Part shown: piece by piece, positions 6,468 through 11,428 of the stretch | Numbering within the stretch: position 1 is the first letter of the stretch | Layout of the letters: each line of letters begins with the position of its first letter | Source: Deltaproteobacteria bacterium | GTDB lineage: Bacteria; Desulfobacterota; Desulfobulbia; Desulfobulbales; Desulfobulbaceae | Direction of reading: 5' to 3' | Length of the DNA stretch: 11,428 nucleotides | Assembly (NCBI GenBank): GCA_024277485.1 | Contig: JAJRVA010000176.1 | Coordinates: forward strand, 1 to 11,428 | Notes under the pieces: generated by a model | Database searches by the model: none | What the model was told of the DNA's origin: nothing | What the model saw: the letters and a program-made list of their open reading frames with translations, nothing else | Translations under genes and position numbers: made by a program

Positions 6468-7817
6468 ATGGAAAAAATATTTGCATCAATCATACAGCGG
6501 GATCCACAGGAAAAGGAATTTCACCAGGCTGTCCAGGAGGTGTTTCAGGCAGTCAAGCCTGTGCTTGACCGTAATCCGGAGTTCAGGAAACAGGCGGTGC
6601 TGGAACGTATTACCGAGCCGGAACGGGTGATCATGTTCCGGGTCCCCTGGATCGACGAGCAGGGGCAGGTGCATGTCAACAGGGGCTTCAGGGTAGAGAT
6701 GAACTCGGCCATCGGCCCCTACAAGGGCGGGCTTCGTTTTCACCCGTCCGTTACCCTGTCCATCATGAAGTTTCTTGCCTTTGAGCAGGTCTTTAAAAAC
6801 AGCTTGACGACCCTGGCCATGGGAGGCGGCAAAGGGGGCTCGGATTTCAACCCCAAGGGCCGCTCGGACAGCGAGGTGATGCGGTTCTGCCAGAGCTTCA
6901 TGGCTGAACTGTTCCGCCATATCGGCCCGAACAGGGATGTCCCGGCCGGGGATATCGGGGTCGGCGCCCGGGAGATCGGCTACCTGTTCGGGATGTACAA
7001 GAAGCTGCGCAACGAATTCACCGGGGTGCTGACCGGCAAAAGTCTTGCCTGGGGCGGCAGCCTGATCCGGCCCGAGGCAACCGGGTACGGGGTGGTCTAT
7101 TTCGCCGCCCGCATGCTGGAGGTGCGGGGGCAGACCCTGGAGGGAAAGACCTGCCTGGTTTCCGGGTCCGGCAACGTGGCGCAGTATGCAACGGAAAAAA
7201 TACTGGACCTGGGTGGCCGGGTGGTCACGCTTTCCGATTCCTCTGGATATATCTATGATGGCGAGGGCATTGATCAGGAAAAGCTTGCCTTTGTCAAGGA
7301 GTTGAAAAACATCAGGCGCGGCCGGATAAGGGAGTATGTGGAGCAGTACCCCGGAGCTGAGTACAGCGAGGTTGATCCGGCCCTTGATCATAACCCCCTC
7401 TGGACCCACAGTGCGGACTGCGCCTTACCCTGCGCTACGGAAAACGAGATCAATGAACAGGATGCCAGTAACCTCATGCAGGGCGGTGTAACCCTGATCA
7501 GCGAGGGAGCGAACATGCCCTCCACCCCGGGGGCGATCGATGTGTTTCTGGACAACAGGATCATGTACGGCCCGGCCAAGGCGGCCAATGCCGGGGGGGT
7601 GGCGGTCTCGGGGCTGGAGATGGCCCAGAATTCCATGCGGCTGCACTGGCCCCGGGAGGAGGTTGACCAGCGGCTGCAGCAGATAATGAAATCCATCCAC
7701 CAGACCTGTCTTGATGCGGCGGCGGAATATGGCAGGGAAGAAAATTACTTTGTCGGGGCCAATATCGCCGGGTTTGTCAAGGTGGTCAATGCCATGCTGG
7801 ACCAGGGACTGGTGTAG
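6468..7817 (+). CDS. NADP-type glutamate dehydrogenase GdhA
   Basis: The 449-aa cytoplasmic enzyme performs reductive amination of 2-oxoglutarate with ammonium, using NADPH, to give glutamate. It has the hexameric small-subunit GDH layout: substrate domain at about 1-200 and Rossmann domain at about 205-420. Visible family motifs are GPYKGGLRFHPSV with K86, GGGKGGSDFNPKG with K122, and DVPAGDIGVG with D162. These correspond to the substrate-binding and catalytic K92, K128 and D168 of the E. coli enzyme, with a constant offset of 6. VSGSGNVAQYA (residues 231-241) is the dinucleotide loop, and SDSSG follows the second strand, as in NADP-dependent members. Length matches E. coli GdhA (447 aa) with no break. 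ATG 6468 has an AAAGGA site 6 nt upstream. A 100-nt repeat-filled gap separates it from the upstream gene, so it may have its own promoter, though none is obvious. Confidence 0.97.
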   Translation: MEKIFASIIQRDPQEKEFHQAVQEVFQAVKPVLDRNPEFRKQAVLERITEPERVIMFRVPWIDEQGQVHVNRGFRVEMNSAIGPYKGGLRFHPSVTLSIMKFLAFEQVFKNSLTTLAMGGGKGGSDFNPKGRSDSEVMRFCQSFMAELFRHIGPNRDVPAGDIGVGAREIGYLFGMYKKLRNEFTGVLTGKSLAWGGSLIRPEATGYGVVYFAARMLEVRGQTLEGKTCLVSGSGNVAQYATEKILDLGGRVVTLSDSSGYIYDGEGIDQEKLAFVKELKNIRRGRIREYVEQYPGAEYSEVDPALDHNPLWTHSADCALPCATENEINEQDASNLMQGGVTLISEGANMPSTPGAIDVFLDNRIMYGPAKAANAGGVAVSGLEMAQNSMRLHWPREEVDQRLQQIMKSIHQTCLDAAAEYGREENYFVGANIAGFVKVVNAMLDQGLV

Positions 7818-7822
7818 GGGAA

Positions 7823-7908
7823 GTCGGCAGTTTGCAGTCGGCAGTCATCAGTCTTGAGTTTACCGCCTGCGGCGGATTATTATAGACTGCCAACTGATGA
7901 CTGACAAC
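7823..7908. repeat. Inverted pair of heptanucleotide arrays (GTCRKCA type) around a GC hairpin
   Basis: On the plus strand 7823-7857 reads as five 7-mers: GTCGGCA, GTTTGCA, GTCGGCA, GTCATCA, GTCTTGA. On the minus strand 7908-7888 reads GTTGTCA, GTCATCA, GTTGGCA, then GTC. The arrays face each other and share a perfect 11-bp inverted repeat (CAGTCATCAGT at 7842-7852 against 7893-7903). The palindrome at 7863-7875 sits between them. The whole element could fold into one long imperfect hairpin in RNA or single-stranded DNA. Confidence 0.8.
7863..7883 (+). terminator. Possible intrinsic terminator after gdhA
   Basis: CCGCC (7863-7867) and GGCGG (7871-7875) form a 5-bp GC stem with a TGC loop, followed by ATTATTAT. 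The stem is short and the tail is not a continuous T run, so termination would be weak unless helped by the flanking inverted heptads. It lies 45 nt after the gdhA stop. Confidence 0.35.
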
Positions 7909-7928
7909 TCGAGCGAAGCGAGTAAGGT

Positions 7929-8636
7929 ATGAAATTTGACGAAGGTCTTGAACAGTACTTTGTCGATATCAGCGTGGGCTGTCCGTACGGGCTTGACCAG
8001 ACGGCGGTGTATCACCAGGCAATGTTTACTTCCATCGGCGACGAGACCATGGGAATGTTTTTTGCAAACGGGTACCGGCGCAACGGCAACTGTATCTATG
8101 CCATGCGCTGCCAGAAGTGCAAAGCCTGCGTGCCGATCAGGATACGGCCGGAGAAATTTGCTCCCAACCGCAACCAGCGGAGGGTGTTGAAGAAAAACAG
8201 CGATGTGAGTGTCGGGGTTGCTCCTTTAAGGATGAGCCGGGAAAACCTGGCCCTGCTTGACAGGTACCTGCAGAATCGTTTTCCACAGAGCAGAAGTACG
8301 GCTGAAGAGTACTACAGCGGTTTTTTTATCAGCGCCGTCAGCCGCTGCTTTGAAATCCGTTACCGCCTGAAGGACAGGCTGATCGGTGTTGCCATTGTTG
8401 ACGGTTCGGAAAAGTGGCTGAACGCGGTCTACTTCTACTTTGACCCTGAAGAGGGGAAACGCAGTCCCGGCACCATGAACATCCTGAACCTGGTCAACTT
8501 CTGTACCAGGCATGCCATCCCCCTGCTCTATCTCGGCTATTACATTGAGCAGGTGCAATCCATGCGCTACAAGGCGGCATTCAGGCCGCATGAACGTCTT
8601 CTGGCCGGTTCCTGGAAGGTTTTTCCCGGGGAATGA
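7929..8636 (+). CDS. bpt: Aspartate/glutamate leucyltransferase (ATE/Bpt family)
   Basis: The 235-aa cytoplasmic enzyme belongs to the ATE/Bpt aminoacyl-tRNA-protein transferases. Bacterial Bpt moves Leu from leucyl-tRNA to proteins with N-terminal Asp or Glu, marking them for ClpS/ClpAP degradation. The N-terminal domain has C18 (GCPYG), NGYRRNG (47-53) and the cysteine cluster C61, C64, C67 in MRCQKCKACVPIRI, as in the family. The C-terminal GNAT-like domain has NAVYFYFDPEE, SPGTMNILNLVNF, and the conserved YLGYYIEQVQSMRYKAAFRP. Length is normal. The start is fixed: an in-frame TAA lies two codons upstream (7923-7925) and C18 must be included. The only purine-rich stretch, AAGG at 7924-7927, is one base from the ATG, so the ribosome binding site is poor. 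Leu rather than Arg transfer is inferred from bacterial relatives; sequence alone does not prove it. Confidence 0.93.
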   Translation: MKFDEGLEQYFVDISVGCPYGLDQTAVYHQAMFTSIGDETMGMFFANGYRRNGNCIYAMRCQKCKACVPIRIRPEKFAPNRNQRRVLKKNSDVSVGVAPLRMSRENLALLDRYLQNRFPQSRSTAEEYYSGFFISAVSRCFEIRYRLKDRLIGVAIVDGSEKWLNAVYFYFDPEEGKRSPGTMNILNLVNFCTRHAIPLLYLGYYIEQVQSMRYKAAFRPHERLLAGSWKVFPGE

Positions 8637-8864
8637 TGCGCCTTGGCCGAAAGGTCATGCCCTGCGTGTCACTGTGTTTTTCTCCATTGATGTGATGATT
8701 TTCTCTGTTGTGGATTGGACTTTTCTTCCGTATATGTGGTACTCTAAAATAAGATACTGTGCCGTTATGTTTGCACTGTACTCCTGCGTGTTGTCCCGGC
8801 AAGTATGGCTGGACAGGATATTATCTGTGAATAACCGGAGAGGGATGGACGTGGACAGGGTAAA
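8637..8864. other. AT-richer intergenic spacer, no gene seen
   Basis: The 228-nt gap between bpt and the next gene holds no ORF with coding character. A small hairpin with a GAAA loop (TGGCC...GGTCA at about 8644-8658) follows bpt; the nearest T run is about 20 nt later, so it is not a clear terminator. The AT-rich part at 8690-8770 is where a promoter for the downstream pair would be expected, but no pair of boxes with good spacing stands out. No heptad arrays occur here. Confidence 0.5.
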
Positions 8865-9392
8865 ATGGTGAACGATTTTCTCCTTGGCAGTACTATCGGC
8901 GGCCTGATGAGTGCTTGTCTGATATCGGGCCTGGTCATGTTTTGCGTGTTCACTGTTTCCTGCGCCGCCGGCGGCGGAGAAACAGGAAGTACGGGACAGC
9001 CCGTTTCCGCAGGTGCGGGCAGAGGGGGGGGCATGCGGGTGCTGTGGAATGTTTCGTCCTTTCATGTCGGTGAGGGTGCCGAGTGGGGAGAGAAAGAGGC
9101 CCGGGCCATGCTGCTCAAGCCTCTGGACATGACCTCCTCAACCATTACATTTGACGGCCGGACCTGCCGGGATGTGGTTTTTTCTCGAGAGACTGTTGTC
9201 GCTGAGGCCTGGTTTCAGGAGAAATTCACAGTGGCCTCACAGGCCTTGGGCCTGGAGGATGAGACTGTTCAGGTTATGAAAACAGATTGCCGGATACCGG
9301 GATTTTCCGAATACATCCGTCTGCAGGACAACCGGTTGATCGTTCCCATGCATGGTATTCTGTTTGTTTTTCAGCCAGCGGTTACATATTGA
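8865..9392 (+). CDS. Uncharacterised exported or membrane-anchored 175-aa protein
   Basis: I do not recognise the family. Residues 5-33 form a long hydrophobic segment ending FTVSC-AAGGG. C33 could be a lipidated cysteine, but the lipobox is imperfect (Thr at -3) and the segment has no Arg or Lys before it, so a non-cleaved anchor is also possible. A Gly/Ser/Ala-rich linker (34-56) leads to a compact domain at 57-172 that looks mostly beta: MRVLWNVSSFHVG, ITFDGRTCRDVVF, KFTVASQALGLEDE, CRIPGFSEYIRL, NRLIVPMHGILFVFQP. C101 and C142 could form a disulphide outside the cytoplasm. The start is well bounded: an in-frame TAA lies at 8832 and there is no other start codon before 8865; AGGG at 8857-8860 is the likely ribosome binding site. 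The stop is 36 nt before the protease gene, so the two are probably co-transcribed. Confidence 0.75.
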   Translation: MVNDFLLGSTIGGLMSACLISGLVMFCVFTVSCAAGGGETGSTGQPVSAGAGRGGGMRVLWNVSSFHVGEGAEWGEKEARAMLLKPLDMTSSTITFDGRTCRDVVFSRETVVAEAWFQEKFTVASQALGLEDETVQVMKTDCRIPGFSEYIRLQDNRLIVPMHGILFVFQPAVTY

Positions 9393-9416
9393 ATCATGGA
9401 AAGAAAATTATATTAC

Positions 9417-9422
9417 AGGGGA
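9417..9422 (+). promoter_or_regulatory. Ribosome binding site that decides the protease start
   Basis: AGGGGA lies 6 nt before ATG 9429 and 9 nt before ATG 9432. The upstream in-frame ATG at 9396 has no purine-rich site before it. Starting at 9429 also places the signal peptide at the extreme N-terminus. Confidence 0.75.
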
Positions 9423-9428
9423 AGAAAA

Positions 9429-11117
9429 ATGATGTGTACTTGTCGGAAGAATTTTTTTGTTCTCATAGCACTCTTTCTGGTAAGCATTGCCGCGCCGGCA
9501 GTGGCAGAAGAGGTGCTGCAGCCCGGAGCACTGGATATTGCCCTGTTGACGCCAAAGGTTCCGCTGCAACTCTCAGCAGACGGGAAAACCATGTATGGAG
9601 GCATTCCCCCCAAGGCAGTGTTTGTTGATCCCGATCCCCCGGCAATACCGAGAAGGATTCTTGCTCCCCAGTACCTGACCGCGGAGCCGGAAGCGCTGAC
9701 CGCAAGCTTTCAGATTGACTATGTGCCTGCCGGCGGGACTGACTTTCAAGGGAAAACATGCGCCGCATTTCCCGCGTCCGCCAGAACAGCGTTCAACGCG
9801 GCGGCAAATATCTGGGCCAACACCATCAGGTCAAGTGTGCCCATTACTATCAAGGCCTGCTGGGCTGATCTCGGTAGTTCTTTTATCCTGGGTTATTCAG
9901 GAGGCGGCAGTGTGTGGAGAGATTTTTCCGGCGCCACGCAGGCAAATACCTGGTATGCATGGTCCCTGGCTAATGCTTTGAGCGGAATAGACCAGGACCC
10001 TGGTAAAGTGTATGGCGACTATAATATGCATATCACCTATAATTCGCTTTTTTCCTGGTATTTTGGAACCGACGGTAATCCCTCCGGCACACAATTTGAT
10101 TTTATGTCCGTGGTCCTGCACGAGATTGCCCACGGTCTCAACTTTGCCGGTTCCATGGGATGTTCAGATCCCGCATCTCCACCTGTTGTCTGCAACTGGG
10201 GATACGGTGTAACTCCGGCCTACCCCAATATCTATGACGTGTTCATGCGGGACGGCTCCGGCACGCAGCTCATTGATACCAGCACCTACCCGAACCACTC
10301 AACGGCGCTCGATACCGTGCTGAGATCGGACAATATCTGGTTTCACGGCAGCAGGGCCATGGCGGAAAACGGGAACCAGCGGGTCAAGATGTATGCCCCG
10401 GCAATCTGGAGTGGGGGATCAAGCTACTCCCATCTTGATGATACCGCATTTCCGGGTCAGCTGATGAAATTTGCAATCGCTGCCGGAGAAGTCATTCATG
10501 ATCCGGGCGCGGTTACAAATGGACTGCTGGGAGATCTTGGCTGGGCAGCCACGGTAACGCGCCCGCCTTCGGCTCTGGACGATTTTCCCTGGTTTATGTT
10601 TCTTCCTGCCGTAATCGGGGGAACATCCCGGGGTCCGGCCACTCCCCCGGGACCTAAAACGTACTGGAGTGCCAAGTCCTATGCCATCTGCCCATCTTCT
10701 GCGGCAACATTTTCTTTAACTTCCTCTGGTGTTACCAAAAGGTCTGTTATGCCGGCAGGAGGATCTGACAGCACCTTTGAGGGGTGGGTCACGACAACCC
10801 CCGGCACCAGGAGTTTTTCCTGGACAATAACAGCGAGTACCTGCGGTACATGGGGTAATACCTTCAACTATACCCTTGCAGAGGATAAAAATTACATGTT
10901 TGTACTTGAAGTTGATAGCGCCGGTACACCTTATGTGGCGGTGGCAATCAATGACGGGGTCCCCACCGCCTCAGTCGCAGGAGAAGGTTTGCAGAGCAGT
11001 TCCGCCAACGCGGCTGTTGTTGATGGCTTGCGTCAGGTTATTGATACTGTGCCGCTCAATGTTCCCAAAAACATGTTTTTCAGCAGTCGCAAGGGTGCCG
11101 CAGTCTTACCGGAATGA
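9429..11117 (+). CDS. Secreted zinc metalloprotease-like protein (HExxH)
   Basis: The 562-aa product (from ATG 9429) starts with a clear Sec signal peptide: RK at 6-7, a hydrophobic core at 8-22, and an AVA cleavage site after residue 26. The catalytic-type motif is HEIAHGLNF (H231, E232, H235), preceded by DFMSVV. This is a zincin helix, but it lacks the Gly and third His of the metzincin pattern HExxHxxGxxH. A later SHLDD (334-338) is conserved-looking and could give the third metal ligand. After that come LMKFAIAAGEVIHDPG and GLLGDLGW, typical of the end of secreted zincin domains of this kind. The region from about 400 to 562 is a separate beta-rich tail of unknown role. Six cysteines in the mature part could form disulphides. 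It likely acts in the periplasm, on the surface or outside the cell. I know no named subfamily or substrate. The frame also opens at 9396, adding 11 residues. Confidence 0.85.
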   Translation: MMCTCRKNFFVLIALFLVSIAAPAVAEEVLQPGALDIALLTPKVPLQLSADGKTMYGGIPPKAVFVDPDPPAIPRRILAPQYLTAEPEALTASFQIDYVPAGGTDFQGKTCAAFPASARTAFNAAANIWANTIRSSVPITIKACWADLGSSFILGYSGGGSVWRDFSGATQANTWYAWSLANALSGIDQDPGKVYGDYNMHITYNSLFSWYFGTDGNPSGTQFDFMSVVLHEIAHGLNFAGSMGCSDPASPPVVCNWGYGVTPAYPNIYDVFMRDGSGTQLIDTSTYPNHSTALDTVLRSDNIWFHGSRAMAENGNQRVKMYAPAIWSGGSSYSHLDDTAFPGQLMKFAIAAGEVIHDPGAVTNGLLGDLGWAATVTRPPSALDDFPWFMFLPAVIGGTSRGPATPPGPKTYWSAKSYAICPSSAATFSLTSSGVTKRSVMPAGGSDSTFEGWVTTTPGTRSFSWTITASTCGTWGNTFNYTLAEDKNYMFVLEVDSAGTPYVAVAINDGVPTASVAGEGLQSSSANAAVVDGLRQVIDTVPLNVPKNMFFSSRKGAAVLPE

Positions 11118-11172
11118 CACCGTGCTGGAAAAGGTGAAGGTGGAACAGGCTGGTGCCTGAAAGGTCTTCACG

Positions 11173-11231
11173 TTCCGCCTGCGCAAGGATAACCGGCCGT
11201 TGCGCCGGTCATCCTTCCTGCGCAGGCGGAA
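11173..11231. terminator. Strong hairpin between convergent genes, possible bidirectional terminator
   Basis: The left arm 11173-11197 pairs with 11204-11231: 12 bp (TTCCGCCTGCGC with GCGCAGGCGGAA), then 6 bp (AAGGAT with ATCCTT), then 6 bp (ACCGGC with GCCGGT), around a 6-nt loop, with a 3-nt bulge and one mismatch. It lies 55 nt after the protease stop and 32 nt after the end of the minus-strand gene, as expected for a shared terminator. Neither side has a T run, so it may instead stabilise RNA ends or be a dispersed palindrome. Confidence 0.6.
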
Positions 11232-11262
11232 TGCAACAGGTTAAAGTGAAATCCCGACCTGC

Positions 11263-11428
11263 TCAGTATCCAAGGCCGATCCTGTCTGCCAGGCCGAGAT
11301 CGATTTTGTTGGTGCCTGCTGTAACGGTGGTATTGCAGGTTGCCTGGGTGGTGCGGATATAGGCCCTGCTGCCGCCCTTGTAGGCCTGGTAGACAGCCAT
11401 GGCGACCTGGGCATCCTGCACTTCGATC
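11263..11428 (-). CDS. C-terminal fragment of an unidentified minus-strand gene
   Basis: The minus strand is open from the window edge to a TGA at 11265-11263, giving at least 54 residues; the start lies beyond the window. Third positions are strongly G/C-rich, as in the other genes here, and the stop lies just beyond the convergent hairpin, so I consider it a real gene end. The visible residues include AQVAMAVYQAYKGGSRAYIR and, at the C-terminus, DLGLADRIGLGY. I do not recognise the family and assign no function. The gene converges on the protease gene. Confidence 0.6.
   Translation of the reverse strand, partial: IEVQDAQVAMAVYQAYKGGSRAYIRTTQATCNTTVTAGTNKIDLGLADRIGLGY

Noticed and set aside
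6486..7409. 307-codon open frame on the minus strand
   Set aside because: It lies entirely within gdhA, whose conserved motifs are intact on the plus strand; long antisense frames are expected in GC-rich genes.
84..7908. CRISPR array
   Set aside because: The repeats are 7-mers without unique spacers, are spread over kilobases, and have no cas genes near them.
8700..8830. Sigma-70 promoter (for example TTGGAC at 8715 with TACTCT at 8740)
   Set aside because: The spacing is 19 nt and the -10 box is poor; other pairings are no better, so no promoter is claimed.
8512..8871. 119-codon plus-strand open frame across the end of bpt and the spacer
   Set aside because: It overlaps bpt in another frame, its composition is unlike a protein of this genome, and it has no ribosome binding site.
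9396..9428. Protease start at ATG 9396
   Set aside because: There is no ribosome binding site, and it would put a charged stretch before the signal peptide; AGGGGA points to 9429 or 9432.

Overview
The window looks like a bacterial chromosome segment of moderately high GC with strong GC3 in its genes. Gene content (CPA2 antiporter with USP-like tail, CYTH protein, receiver-linked PEP-synthase-like ATP-grasp protein, NADP-type glutamate dehydrogenase, bacterial ATE/Bpt transferase, secreted zincin) and short AT-richer spacers full of small repeats suggest a Gram-negative bacterium. I lean towards Desulfobacterota/deltaproteobacteria, but this is an impression: no rRNA or other phylogenetic marker is present. 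There is no tRNA, CRISPR array, transposase or integrase.

Layout. (a) 1-287: repeat-bearing leader with no supported gene. (b) 288-6367: four co-directional genes that look like one transcription unit: an uncharacterised 139-aa protein, a Kef-type cation/proton antiporter with USP-like C-terminus (ATGA overlap), a CYTH-family triphosphatase-like protein, and a 990-aa protein joining two receiver-like domains to a PPDK/PEP-synthase ATP-grasp domain. (c) 6368-6467: a spacer made largely of two different 7-nt-periodic repeat arrays. (d) 6468-7817: gdhA. (e) 7818-7928: a spacer of 7-nt-periodic repeats in inverted orientation around a small GC hairpin, ending directly at the next start codon. (f) 7929-8636: bpt. 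(g) 8637-8864: AT-richer spacer. (h) 8865-11117: an exported or anchored 175-aa protein followed by a secreted HExxH metalloprotease-like protein. (i) 11118-11262: convergent spacer with a strong hairpin. (j) 11263-11428: C-terminal end of a minus-strand gene cut by the window edge.

How the genes may work together. Region (b) puts ion/proton exchange with a nucleotide-binding-like regulatory tail, a triphosphate-metal phosphohydrolase fold, and an ATP-grasp enzyme carrying an apparently intact phospho-receiver domain in one likely operon. This fits a stress or energy-state response, but no function is proven. gdhA (ammonium assimilation) and bpt (N-degron tagging) are standard housekeeping or regulatory genes. 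The two genes in (h) probably act together outside the cytoplasm.

The most unusual features are the 990-aa protein, which has the ATP-grasp half of PEP synthase but neither the phosphohistidine nor the PEP-binding half, and a set of heptanucleotide-periodic arrays in three intergenic spacers, one of which provides the stop codon of the 990-aa gene.
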